From Odontocerum albicorne (taxonomy: Eukaryota > Arthropoda > Insecta > Trichoptera > Odontoceridae), in contig OX463859.1 in the NCBI GenBank assembly GCA_949825065.1, forward strand, positions 2,267,137-2,331,136: a stretch of DNA of 64,000 nt, given 5' to 3'. The translations under genes and the position numbers were made by a program. The notes beneath the pieces were generated by a model. The model was not told the DNA's origin. It was given only the letters and a program-made list of their open reading frames with translations, and made no database searches. Below, piece by piece: positions 1-10,790 of the stretch. The stretch's first letter is position 1. Every line of letters starts with the position of its first letter.

Positions 1-514
1 TTGAAACATTGTTTAACATAAACGGTTTTATGTTAAAAACCAGCTATAAACATATCCTCGACAAGAACTAGAAATTGCGATTTATCTGACAGTGAGTAAA
101 ATAAACTGAGCTTTAAGCTTTTGTAAGTGAAGGATTTTTCCAATGGAAAACTTCCCTTATTTCAATCTAAGATAAATTTTAAGGAAATCACATCCTGAGC
201 TGCGTGTAATTGAATACATCCTGTTTTCTTTTATTATCTGTTAACCGTAAATTGTCACGATTTAAATGGTTTTGTGTGAAAATCGACTATGCCCTACGTT
301 TTTTTTCTTCAGTAAAACGATTTTGAAATACGTGCATATTAGAAAAATTTCATAATGGTTCGTAGCTTTCGCGAATACATATATTTTTTTGATTATATAT
401 GAAATAGCTTTACATACGCAAGAGAAACTTTACAATATAAAATAGACAATTGCTAATTACGTGCTATGTGTTCAGGACCCCAGAAAATAAGCAATTGCCC
501 GTGTCCTCTTAGAC
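1..514. other. Unassigned AT-rich DNA
   Basis: No coding similarity, tandem structure or terminal repeats recognised. Homopolymer T/A runs only. Confidence 0.4.
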
Positions 515-870
515 ATATTTTCTTCTTTTTTCTTCTTCCTGGCACTGTCCCAACTCATTGCCTAGGTAGGCTGTTGGGGTCGGCTCTTCTCCTTCTCAGG
601 CTGTATGTTCTTCGGTTCTGGTTGTCGCCTTCATCTAAGCCGTTTCTCTGCAGGATTTTGGAGTATTGAGTTATCTAGGAGTTCTTTGGTCTACCTCTGA
701 ACGGCTGTCGAGGAAGATCCACAGACATTGCCTGATTTACAGTGTGGTCTGGTGGTCTCCGTTTTATGTGCCCGTACTATCTCAGCTGTCGCTCTTCCGG
801 CTTGCTGTTTATATGTCCTTCCAGCTTCCGTGTCCTCTTAGCATCTCCGTTGATATTTCATATACATGTG
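515..870 (-). pseudogene. LINE-C non-LTR retrotransposon, 3' end
   Basis: Reverse-strand translation gives the C-terminal tail of a reverse-transcriptase polyprotein (RPPDHTVNQAMS-like, then GRPKNSWIT, then a Glu/Lys-rich end from GAAGAAGAA). It matches the plus-strand copy at 57418-57835 over the same segment, including the ...GGCAATGA...AGTGCCAGGAAGAAG terminus. Broken by stops; only the 3' part is present, as expected of 5'-truncated LINE insertions. Clade not resolved. Confidence 0.7.
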
Positions 871-934
871 TACATGCATACTATCACGCCATTTTCCTAT
901 CGAGGAAAGCAAAAATGGATAGTCACAAGACTTT

Positions 935-1265
935 CTTTTTTTGATATACACTATTTACCTCTTCTTCATCCACACTCCTCATATAACCCCTAAAATATAT
1001 TTTACTTTCTACGCCTCGTTTCATAATATTATTTACTTGATCCAACCATACTTTCCTTGGTATTTCCTTAAGTACGTCTTTTACTCACTTTTGCACTCAT
1101 TTTTTTATAGCCTTTTTAAATTAAACATTCTACGTTCCCAAACCATCTCATAGAATTTATCTTCACATTGCCAAACATCAGTCTAAAGTTCACATTCATC
1201 TCTTATCACTTCGTTCCACGTTACGTCATACACTGTCACCCCATATATTCTTCTCAGTGCACAAA
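935..1265 (-). pseudogene. LINE-D non-LTR retrotransposon fragment
   Basis: On the reverse strand the frame reads RRIYGVTVYD, WNEVIRDECEL and a decayed MVWER (from RWFGHVER), a post-RT C-terminal segment that recurs at least ten times in the window. Frameshifts and stops throughout. LINE-D is my label for this family. Confidence 0.65.
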
Positions 1266-1464
1266 ACTCTATTTAAATATATTGTTTTTGTCCAGATACA
1301 TAATATGCATTTTTATTTAATTTTAAACAATGTTTACAAGTCATATAATTTTAAACAATGTTTTAATAAAACTTTTGAAAGATTTCTGAAAAAATAAAAA
1401 ACTAATTAAAAATAAACACCCTTTGACGCGTCACAAACGATATATAAATACATCACGTAATTTC

Positions 1465-2060
1465 CCTGTCAGGGTAAGCAGAGAGAACAGAGTGCCAAAT
1501 ATTCCTATTTCAACACACATCCTTATCCTTTTCTTAATCTAAACACATTCTCATAACACTGTTACGATTCCTCTTACTTTCTACGTTCATGTCCTCCACC
1601 TGGTCCAATAATCATTTCCTCGGTCTTTCTCTCACATCCCGTCCACTCACGTTTGCACTAAACATTTGTTTTGTCAGTCTTTTTTCATTCGTTCTTTGCA
1701 CATGTCCAAACCATCTCAAAGTGCTCTTCTTTATCTTACTTAAGATATCAGCCTTAATTTCACCTTAATCTTTTATCACTTCATTCCGTAATATGTCATA
1801 CTCTTACATTGTCTGTATTCTGTCATACATCATAATGTATTCTTCTCAATCAAGGCATTTCTACTACAGCATTTATTTTGCTCTTCTAAGTTTTCTTCCA
1901 CATCCACGTTTCGCTCCCATGAATTAAAATTATCATCAAAATACTATTGTTGACTTTCCTGTTCGAGTATACATGTTTTAATACCCCATTAACTTTGTTT
2001 GTCCTATATTTCTCTGAACTCTTCCATCATCTGAGTACTTAAATAGCAGAATTTCTCAAA
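1465..2060 (-). pseudogene. LINE-D non-LTR retrotransposon fragment
   Basis: Reverse-strand reading shows LRWFGHVQRTNEK near 1685-1735 and upstream YGSET-like and FCYL-like blocks, in the order seen in the longer copies (15305-16010, 24525-25335, 50750-51570). Non-functional. Confidence 0.65.
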
Positions 2061-3149
2061 TTACTCTTAGTGAGAGTTAAGTGAAAAACAATAAAATCAA
2101 AATGAAGCCATGACATGAACCTCTCCATCTTTCTAACCCCCTACCCACATGAGTCGGGTAACCAGATTCAGGGTCCCAAAGCCATTTCACACCCCTTCTC
2201 TTAGCTGTACTGTGTATCCATAGAGACAAATTATTCTTTAACAATCGTGCTCCCTTCAAATCTTTTACGCTCTGCAAAATCTTATTAAAGGCAAATGGTG
2301 CCACATAAGCAAAATGTCTTGAATACGGAAATATATTTTATTTTAGGTATTTCGAAATACATATGGTATTGGGTTTTTGTAGCTCATAGTACCGATGTTT
2401 CAAAAAGGTTGTATCTCTCATCTATGTTATGTAACTTCATGATTATCATCTTCGCTATTATTTTTTAAATATCGGCGCTTCGAGTCATAAAAACGTGATA
2501 TTATCTTCTAAGAACCTTAATTATATATCTTTTTTTAATTTAACAAAAGGCTGGACTGTAGTTTGTATAACTACACATTAAAATATTTAACAATAAATTA
2601 CTTTTGTATTCCGCTAATTACATTAATCCCCGTCATTCAACCTGATGAGAGCCTCAGGATTGGAAGAAGAAACACGCGTAACGGGGAATAATAAAGTTAG
2701 TGGAATACCTATCCCGTTAACCAATTTACTCCCTTTCATTTACAAAAATAATTCGAATCCCTTTTTTAAGTTTGTGCGTTATTCATTTATTCATGAAACA
2801 TTGATTTTCTAATTATATTTTCTAAAAACTGTAAATGTCTTGAAAGACGAGAAATAATTTATTATTACCCTTTAAGAGAATACATTCACAAGAAAACATT
2901 GATATGTTGAAAGCATTATATTGCAATCACCTTCAGTTTAAATTCTACAACTTAAGGACGGTACAATATACAGAAATCGTTTTTGATATCCAACAAAATA
3001 TTGTACCGTCTTGTATTTTTTGTTTACTTTTGTTGCATATAATTATAATCCTTTCGATATGTGGCAATCCCTTCTAACCAACCATAAAGGTGTAAAATAT
3101 TCTTGAGTAAAAACAGAACACGTTTGGCAGATTGTTTGATCATATTATG
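2061..3149. other. Unassigned AT-rich DNA
   Basis: No coding frame recognised. 2633-2692 holds a CTGATGA...GAAAC arrangement flanked by CCCCGT/ACGGGG (see findings). The stretch near 3055-3100 (GTGGCAATCCCTTCTAACCAACC) resembles the 3' UTR seen in LINE-E copies. Confidence 0.35.
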
Positions 3150-3640
3150 TCGTTTAAACTACAAATCCAGAAGAGCTGGATAAAATCGTGGTTAAAGTAT
3201 AGTTTTAAAACACATTATACTTGAAATAACTCAAGCGCACCATAAAAATCATGGTTAAAGTGTAGTTTTACAACACATTATGCTTGAAATAACTTACACA
3301 CAATAAAAATCGTGATGAAAGTGTAGTTATACGGCACATTATGCGTATAATAACTCAAGCGCACCATAAAAATCATGGTTGAAGTGCAGTTTTACAAGAC
3401 ATTATGCTTGAAATAACTCAAGCGCAAAACAAAAATCAAGGTTAAAGTATAGTTTTATAAAACCCAATGCTTGAAATAACTCAAGCGCACCATAAAAATC
3501 ATAGTTAAAGTGCAGTTTTATAAAACCCAATGCTTGAAATAACTCAAGCGCGTCATAAAAATCATAGTTAAAGTGTAGTTTTACAAAAACCAATGCTTGA
3601 AATAACTCAAGCGCACCATCAAAATCATGAGGAAAATATG
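3150..3640. repeat. Tandem repeat, ~62-bp unit, about 7 copies
   Basis: Unit of the form ATCATGGTTAAAGTG...ACTCAAGCGCACCATAAAA. AAGCGCA/GCG anchors fall at about 3232, 3357, 3419, 3482, 3544 and 3609. The unit is a part of the ~260-bp satellite that follows, so it looks like a secondary amplification within a higher-order unit. Confidence 0.85.
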
Positions 3641-4128
3641 AACATATCGAGCAATTATATATAAAATTATCAACAAGTCCGTGTAATGTTCTAATATTTC
3701 TGCGTAAAATGTGATAAAACATACATTTCTGCGGAAACTTATGTTTATGTGTTCATTTTTGACAGATTGGCTTGTTGTTTACTATATTATGTCATTAAAA
3801 CATGATTTGTGACTGCAAATATATGCTTTATGAATTTAATCATGTTTAAAGTGCAGTTTCACAACACATTATGCTTAATATAAGACTCAAGGGCACTATT
3901 TTTTTAAAAAAGCAAACATTTTAACCACAATTTGGCAAATTTAGATAAAATTAACAAAAATTGTGTGTGCGCATATTTTCGCGGAAACTTTTTTTTATAT
4001 GTGAAATTTAGACAGTTTGGTTGATTTTTTCCTATATTATACCATTAAAACATTGATTTGTGACTGCAAATATAAGTTTTATGAATTCAATCATGTTAAA
4101 ATTGCAGTTTAATAACACACCATGATTA

Positions 4129-4266
4129 TGTTGTTTATAGTTAAGGCATTAACGTTGTGGAGGTTTAAAGACATTGTAATTTATTTTTATCAAACACTGT
4201 TTATTCCACTTTTTTTTTTTGAAAGAAGTGGAATAAACAGTGTTTGATAAAAACAAATTACAACTT
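4129..4266. mobile_element. PLE-A fold-back insertion (pLTR only), 8-bp TSD
   Basis: A ~65-bp piece of the PLE-A terminal repeat (GTTTATAGTTAAGGCATTAA... to TTATTCCACTT) followed by an inverted copy (AAGTGGAATAAACAG...), making a ~38-bp stem around a T-rich loop. CATGATTA at 4121-4128 and 4267-4274 flanks it as a target duplication inside a satellite unit. No coding content. Confidence 0.85.
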
Positions 4267-4313
4267 CATGATTAATATAACACCCAAGGGTACTATTTTT
4301 CTTTAAAAACATA

Positions 4314-4983
4314 TTGGGTGTTAATATACTCGTAAGTTGTGTCCGTTTTTTTTTTTCAAATTTAAAAATGAGCACCAAAAACAACATAAATCAATTGTCG
4401 AACGTTGACAATTGATTTTTGTTGTTTTCACTCAAAACATGTGGAACCCAAGCGCCAAATTTCTGGACTTTTCCCATTGCTTTAAGATAGAAGTATACGA
4501 TCATGTAACTACAATTCACATGCTCAGCCAATTCTACGGTGGTTTAAAGGGGATCTTTATGAATAATATGGTTTAAGCGGTCCTCATCGAAGTCCACTGG
4601 TCGTCCGGAACGCTTCATGTATTTCAGGTCGAAATTACCGTCTTTGAAACGCAAAAACCATCGACGACCTATCCTTTCATTCATAGCATCTCCAACGTAC
4701 ACTTCGCAAATATCGCGAGCAGCTTTGGCAGCTTTATTCCCTCGATTGCACGCAAACAGAAGGAAGTGTCGAAAATGCTCACTTTCGTCTACTTGATATT
4801 CCATTTTGAAGGCTTGTAATCAAATAAAATAATATGTGTAACGTAAAAGCAAACACAACATCTTGTAGAACAGAAAATTTTCTTTCGAATGACGTATAAC
4901 CTTTACCATTTTGTTTTACTTTTGGTGCTCATTTTTAAATTTGAAAAAAAAAACGGACACAACTTATGTTAACACGTAATACA
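4314..4983 (-). mobile_element. Mariner-type element, internally deleted, TA target
   Basis: Inverted termini TTGGGTGTTAA...AAGTTGTGTCCG (left) and CGGACACAACTTATGTTAACAC (right) continue inward as TTTTTTCAAATTTAAAAATG, about 60 bp each. Flanking TA dinucleotides fit the Tc1/mariner target. It lies in a satellite unit whose uninterrupted form is visible nearby. The left TIR alone carries a TACTCGTA insertion. Confidence 0.85.
4390..4804 (-). pseudogene. Mariner transposase, N-terminal remnant
   Basis: Starts at the ATG at 4804 and encodes the paired-like helix-turn-helix DNA-binding region: HFRHFLLFACNRGNKAAKAA, later RRWFLRFKDGNFDL and RSGRPVDFDEDRL, then after a TAA at ~4544 the same frame continues with VELAEHVNCS and GKVQKFGAWVPH. 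That is roughly the first 135 residues of a ~345-residue mariner transposase. All three catalytic Asp positions are missing because the rest is deleted to the left TIR. Cannot be active. Confidence 0.85.
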
Positions 4984-5886
4984 TATTAACCACAATTTGG
5001 CAAGTATAGATACAGTCATCAAAAAGGTTGTAATTTATTTACATTTCAGCGTAAAATATGATAAAACACATATTTTTGTGGAAACTTTGGTTTATATATT
5101 AAATTTCGACAGTCGGTAGATTGTTTCTTAAATTATGTCATTTAGACATTGATTTGCGACTGCAAATATACGTTTTATGGATTCAATCATGGTAAAAGTG
5201 TTGTTTTACAACACATTATGCTTAATATAACACTCAAGTGCACTATTCACAATTCGAGACATCATAGACGAAATTGTCAAAAAGTCGGTAATTTTCTAGC
5301 ATTTCAGCGCACAGTATGATAAAAAACATATTTTTACGATAACTTCGGTTTATATGTTAAGTTATGACAATTTGGCTGGTTCTTTGCTATATTATACCAT
5401 TAAAACGTTGATTAGTGTCTACAAATATACGAGTATGTTTTATGGATTAAATCATGGTAAAAGTGTTGTTTTACAACACAGTATGCTTAATATAACATTC
5501 AAATACACTATTTTACTTAAAAAGCAAACATATTAACCACAATTTCGGGAAATATATCATAGATACAATTATCAAAAAATGTGTAATTTACTTGCATTTC
5601 AGCGTACGATATGATAAAATACATATTATTGCAGAATCTTTAATTTTTTTTATAGTTTACTTAAATTATATAATTTAAACATTCACTTGGGACTACAAAT
5701 ACATCTCTTCCAGATAAAGTCGTGGTTAAAGTATAGTTTGACAACACTTTTTGCTTCAAATAACTTCAGATTCCTATGATTTTTTTTATTTCCCAGATAT
5801 TCACAACCCGTACCGTGAAAGTATTAAAGTTTTCATTGAAAATGTTCAAAATTTTGTATGTGACATTTATTAATGAAATTTTCATT

Positions 5887-6384
5887 CGTTGTTTATTGTT
5901 AAGGCATTAACGTTGTGGAGGTTTAAAGACATTGTAATTTATTTTTATCAAACGCTGTTTATTCTACTTTTTTGTGACGGTATAACCCTACCGGTTTCAA
6001 GGCTTTCACATCATCTTCAGGGTAGCACAAACAAGACTAAATGCTGTTTAGTATTTTCTATCGATGATGCCAAATTCTTACATATCAGTAGTAACGGAAA
6101 TAAATTGGACAGATTAGAGACCCTAGAAATTTTAAAGTCAGTACATTGATCCGAACATCTGGTGAACAGTTATATCCCAAAAATCTCTCCGCTCTTGGCC
6201 GAAATCGTCCCATGCCTCCCTCACCCCTCAGCCCCTAACCGTTGAAGCGTGTATACCGGTACCAGCTCGAACAGCATTTAGTCTTGTTTGTGCTCCCCTG
6301 AAGACGAGGTGAAAGCCTTGAAACCGGTAGGGTTATACCGTCACAAAAGAGTGGAATAAACAGTGTTTGATAAAAATAAATTAC
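5887..6384 (+). mobile_element. Compact Penelope-like element PLE-A, 11-bp TSD
   Basis: AAATTTTCATT at 5876-5886 and 6385-6395 is a perfect target duplication. Inside: a ~160-bp pLTR in one orientation, a short 3' coding remnant, then the same pLTR inverted. The pLTR carries a CCTGAAGA..GAAACCGGTAGGG block (reverse strand at left, forward at right). Inverted pLTR organisation and variable-length duplications are known for Penelope-like elements. Confidence 0.85.
6051..6245 (+). pseudogene. PLE GIY-YIG ORF, last ~64 codons
   Basis: Encodes FSIDDAKFLHIS, NGNKLDRLETLEILKS and a proline-rich end before TGA at 6243-6245. It aligns with the longer copy at 21103-21411, which adds the TGRSFEKRFREHK segment typical of the C-terminal GIY-YIG endonuclease region of Penelope-like elements. 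One in-frame TGA (~6147) interrupts it. Everything upstream, RT included, is absent. Confidence 0.75.
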
Positions 6385-6562
6385 AAATTTTCATTAATAA
6401 TTTTTATATTTTCCTTTCATCGTTAAACAATATCAGTATGAGATTTTTAAAGTCTTTGAGAGATATTTGCATTCAAACATATTCAATCAGTGTAATTTTT
6501 GGGTAGGTGGAGTGAACAAATCTCCATATTCCGGATATATTATTCAAACTTGTTTGATTATA

Positions 6563-6805
6563 TTAGGTGTTAACATAAGTTGTGTCCGTCCATCCGGGAC
6601 GCTTCATATCTTTCAGGTCGAAATTACCGTCTTTGAAACGGCTTGTAATCAAATAAAATAATATATGTAACGTAAAAGCAAATACAATATCTTGTAGAGC
6701 AGAAAAATTTCTTTTGAATAACGTATAACCTTTACCATTTTGTTTTACTTTTGGTGCTCATTTTTAATTTGGAAAAAAACGGACACAACTTATCTTAACA
6801 CCCAA
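6563..6805. mobile_element. Mariner MITE, second copy of the 4.3-kb element
   Basis: TTAGGTGTTAACATAAGTTG... and its inverted counterpart CTTATCTTAACACCCAA end the element, with TA on both sides. It is 243 bp and retains only a short scrap of transposase DNA (CATCCGGGACGCTTCAT..., homologous to 4603-4640) and the 5' leader. A different, larger deletion than the 4314-4983 copy. Confidence 0.85.
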
Positions 6806-6964
6806 TAATATAACACATAGTTATGAATGCATGATAAAACTAAAATAATACAAAGCATGCTTTTGCTAATTAGTTGTTACTAATTATGTTTGCTAATTAT
6901 GTTCAAAATCCAACAAACTAGGTAATTGCTCGTAGCTTGTTTGGCATCGTATAATCAATAATTC

Positions 6965-7400
6965 GTCTAAATATATATTTTTAATTGCTTGAATCTTCGA
7001 AAAGACTATAGTTTCACTTTGTGGTGCCATGTTTTATGTAATAGGAAAAATAAGTAAATAAATCACTTTTTTATGTTTTTGTGTTCACCACTGGTTTATT
7101 TTTAGGTTTACTACCGGTTTCGAGACCACCATCTTCATATCCAGGCCCTGGTATGCCCGAAAGATTAATTTTCATTTAAATTTTTTCCCCATCCCATTTA
7201 CCATTGAATCACATCTCTCCCCCTACCTCATTTATCTTATATTATTTACACTTGTACAGGAAATGTATTTTTAGCAATTAAGTTTATCTTCACCTGACGA
7301 TGAAGACGGTAGTCTTCGAAACCGGTAATAAACCCAAAAAAATCAACCAGTGGTGAACACAGAAACATAAAATAAGTGTTTTATTTCCTTTTTTTTTTTA
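6965..7400. mobile_element. Penelope-like element PLE-B, copy 1
   Basis: Two inverted copies of a ~90-bp terminal block: TTGTGTTCACCACTGGTTTA...TACTACCGGTTTCGAGACC at left and CTGACGATGAAGACGGTAG..CGAAACCGGTAATAAACCC at right. The left outer flank (TTCGAAAAGACTATAGTTTC) matches, inverted, the right flank of copy 2 (21565-22262). Little coding sequence remains. Confidence 0.75.
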
Positions 7401-7700
7401 AATATATTTTCAAGTCTAGATTACCATACATTTTTGTCTCATTTTAAATACTTTCACAAGATTCAATAAAAACACGCCTTTGCACAAAATACTTCGTCTG
7501 CTTTCAAAATCTTATTTACTTGATCAAACCACGTTTTCTGAGGTTTTCCTCTTACACGCACATTTTTTAATTCTGACTTTCATGCTCGCTTATTCATTAT
7601 TTCTTCATTCATTCTCGCAACATCTCCAAATCCCATTAACGCTATTTTCTATATCTTACTTAAAATTTACATTTTATCAATAATAGATTTGTTCCTGGTT
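7401..7700 (-). pseudogene. LINE-D fragment
   Basis: Decayed reverse-strand LINE-D C-terminal segment, recognisable by word order shared with 1465-2060 and 15305-15700. Heavily diverged. Confidence 0.5.
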
Positions 7701-8473
7701 TCTTTATTCTACCTTATTTCATACAATGACACTCATCTTTACATAAGTTACCTTAAATTTATTAAGTCTAAGTTTTTCTTCTGTACGTTAAGAATGGTAA
7801 CAACATTATTATGTATTGAAAGAAACTTGATCTGAACAACGTAATAACTATTTTTTTATTTCAATTCACTAAAATACTAGTTAGTGATGCAACGAAACGA
7901 AAAAAAAAACAGTTAAAAACACTGCTTTACGCAACGAAAGTGTAATATAATTCGACAATACAAAAAAGAGTCAATCGAATATGATATTGTGTCATTTTTA
8001 AAAATTATTTAACTTAAAAAAACTCATAAAATAAAAAAGAATCATAAATATGTCGTAACAAAGAAAACACTGAGTATTTTTTTAGCTTAAAATTGTCGGA
8101 GGCATTAAAGTAATTTAACGACGAGTATATTTTTAGCTTCAGGAAATTTAAAGAGCATTATCTTTTATATTTCATTTATGAGCGCTTTAGAAGCACTGGC
8201 TTAAGGCAAAGAAAACTTTATTCGCTCATGAATTATTATTTTTTTCATGTTATTTTTTTACATTAACTTTTTAATTTGAAAATATGAAACTGTGGTGATT
8301 CATTCGTTCTGTACTTTTGTTTCGTAGAAAAAAAACAGGTGATTAAAATGAATTAATGAAGAAATATTTATATTTCAAATGAACAGGGAAAATGCGAGTG
8401 GACAACATGGTGAAAGAATATACGAGTATATTGATTGATTTCATACATTGTTTTTATATCTCATTGCTCTTAA
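7701..8473. other. Unassigned AT-rich DNA
   Basis: No recognisable gene or terminal repeats. TACGAGTA at 8421-8428 and a near match GACGAGTA at 8120-8127. Confidence 0.4.
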
Positions 8474-9172
8474 GGGAGTATTCTACTCTAGAAAATATTT
8501 TTTTTGCATATTTTTAAAGTTTAGACCTTTAAAAATATGTTCTCAAAAGGAAATTTTAAATTTCTCAATATTTACGAAGTTATATCTACAAATGAAGCAG
8601 AAATTACGCCGCACCAATATAACTCAGACAATAATCTCAAAACTATAAACGCGTTTTTCTCGAAACTACTTTTTTCAACTTGGTCGACATGAAATCTCAA
8701 GTTGTTTCCAACCGATTACCTTTAAATTTAATATAAAATTTGAATAAATATTTTTATATCGTTCCTATCTTGGAAAATTCAAAACAATTTTTTTTTACTA
8801 TTTTAAAAAAATTTTAATATTTGAAAAAAGGGTAAAAATGGATTCTTTTTCAAACATCCACCATTTTATGTTTTTTTTTCTTTGGTACCAACTATAACGA
8901 CATTATTTTTTTATTAAGAAACTGTGAATGATTTTTGTTTTAATTTTACAAAAAGGCTTTAATCATGTCGACCAGCTTACCCCCTTTTTACGACAAGATA
9001 AAATCTTAAATTAAAAAAACCGCTGAACAGCTGATAACCTTTTGTGTTAAAAAAAAATTGTACCTTCTCAAATCATCAATAAACAAACTGTAAAAAATGC
9101 ATACGAAAAAATGTTTTTAGTTTTTTTTAAAAATTGAAATGAAATTCTCGCGTCTAGAGTAGAATATCCCCC
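8474..9172. mobile_element. Non-autonomous TIR element, family unknown
   Basis: Left end GGGAGTATTCTACTCTAGA and right end TCTAGAGTAGAATATCCCCC form an imperfect ~19-bp terminal inverted repeat around ~700 bp of very AT-rich DNA. Left flank CTTAAG and right flank TAAATCCCTTAAAAGG leave the duplication ambiguous. No transposase coding seen. Confidence 0.6.
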
Positions 9173-9184
9173 TAAATCCCTTAA

Positions 9185-9330
9185 AAGGGTGTCTCAATTG
9201 TATATTTCGAATATGTGTCTGAGAGATGTTCCTTCGGAGATTATTAGAACTTTGAGGTCGTTTTTTTTTTCAAATCAAATAAATTGATTATTCTAAATTA
9301 TTTCAATAAGATGGGGTATGATAATAGAGA
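9185..9330 (-). pseudogene. LINE 3' coding scrap (SEGTSLRH motif)
   Basis: Reverse strand reads IISEGTSLRHIFEI; a second copy at 43725-43860 reads LLSEGTSLRHRC on the plus strand. This motif lies at the C-terminus of a jockey/I-like non-LTR retrotransposon; assignment is from pattern memory. Confidence 0.5.
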
Positions 9331-9415
9331 TTTGCCATTTTGGGTCATTTGGAGTGGAATGGTCCATACTTTAGTGTTGGAGATATGGGTGGCGTATACA
9401 ACTTTAGGAAGTACT

Positions 9416-10031
9416 TTAACCCTTACAGCCACAGGTTAACTTCACTTATTTTTACTCAAGCTGCACAAAAAATAAAAAGTCAAGTTTCTTATTATTTTTT
9501 TTAATGGGTTGGAAAAATGATGCATACAAATGCTAAATGAACATATTTCCGTTTCCTCGGTAGGTCAAGGAACTCCTGGTGAGGTGGTACAACTTATGTA
9601 CCACTAGTCCATATTTCCACTGGTACTTCTAATGTACCACCAAATAATGCCGAAATACATTCAAGTAAAATTAATTTTTAATCTAAATATAAATTTACCA
9701 CACTTACTGAAGTCAATTTTATCACAACACAACTGTTTTTTATTAAAATTTAATACAAATATATAACGTTTTCTTTAATACGCACAAGTCGGCACACCAA
9801 GAACAACTAACTGTCAATAATATTAGAAGCTAAATGAATTTGAACAGGACCAGACCTGCAGCTGTGCGGATATGAGTCATAAGTATTATATTATACGAAT
9901 TGGTACATAATCTGAGCGTTCGTGCAGCAATAGAGAGGTTTAATAAGTGGTACATTGCGTGTACCATTGTGCAGTACTGCGTCAAAAAAAAAGTGGTACA
10001 TAACGTGGACCACTAAGCCTGTAAGAGTTAA
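9416..10031. mobile_element. TTAA-bounded non-autonomous element P2 (piggyBac-like)
   Basis: Starts TTAACCCTTACAGCC and ends CCTGTAAGAGTTAA: TTAA duplication plus an inverted repeat of about 12 bp (CCCTTACAG/CTGTAAGAG). Interior is AT-rich with repeated GTACCACT-type words. TTAA targets and TIRs starting CCCTT are characteristic of piggyBac elements. Confidence 0.7.
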
Positions 10032-10320
10032 AACGTTTAATGGGGGAATCCGCATATGTTATTGTATACGAACACTACACACACACACACACTTAACTTT
10101 ACCTAAATTGAACGTGTTACTATCACATGTCGGAAGATCTACAAAAGATTCTTTGTAGTTCGTTTTCCATTGGTAAGTTTTTTGCGGTTTTCTTACCAAA
10201 TATATTTTTCTAAATATATATGCAGATGCAGGGAAGTACCTCATATAATTGCCGTAGCCACTACTTTCCTAACTTTACACTCATCTTATATGTACATCTA
10301 TTTTGTAAAATTTTAAATGT
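10032..10320. other. Spacer with (AC)n microsatellite
   Basis: Short CA run at about 10076-10090; nothing else recognised. Confidence 0.5.
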
Positions 10321-10790
10321 ATCAATAACAATGGATTCGAATCCCAAATCTGCTCTCTTAGCTGCGCAATATGAGTTGTCATTTTATTCTTATCAATATT
10401 AGTTAATTTATTGTATCAATAACAATGGATTCGAATCCCGAATCTGCTCTCTTAGCTGCGCAATATGAATTGTCATTTTATTCATATCAATATTAGTTAA
10501 TTTATTGTATCAATAACAATTGATTCGAATCCCGAATCTGCTCTCTTAGCTGCGCAATATGAATTGTCATTTTATTCATATCAATATTAGTTAATTTATT
10601 GTATCAATAACAATGGATTCGAATCCCGAATCTGCTCTCTTAGCTGCGCAATATGAATTGTCATTTTATTCTTATCAATATTAGTTAATTTATTGTATCA
10701 ATAACAATGGATTCGAATCCCGAATCTGCTCTCTTAGCTGCGCAATATGAATTGTCATTTTATTCTTATCAATATTAGTTTATTTATTTA
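10321..10790. repeat. 94-bp tandem array, 5 copies
   Basis: ATCAATAACAATGGATTCGA recurs at 10321, 10415, 10509, 10603 and 10697: exact 94-bp spacing with few differences. Each unit holds the 12-bp palindrome GGATTCGAATCC (GATTCGAATCC in one), close to a pol III B-box, and CTCTCTTAGCTGCGC. The high identity implies recent expansion or gene conversion. Confidence 0.95.

Larger units (their letters stand above)
3641..5790. repeat. ~260-bp satellite units with nested insertions
   Basis: TTAACCACAATTTGGCAAA..., TTTCAGCGTAAAATATGATAAAAC and ACTGCAAATATA...TTTTATGGATTCAATCATG recur in order. The ACTGCAAATA anchor appears at about 3812, 4064, 5157, 5420 and 5690, giving 250-280 bp spacing once insertions are removed. 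The array is interrupted by a PLE fold-back (4129-4266) and a mariner derivative (4314-4983), whose empty sites can be read from neighbouring units. Confidence 0.8.
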
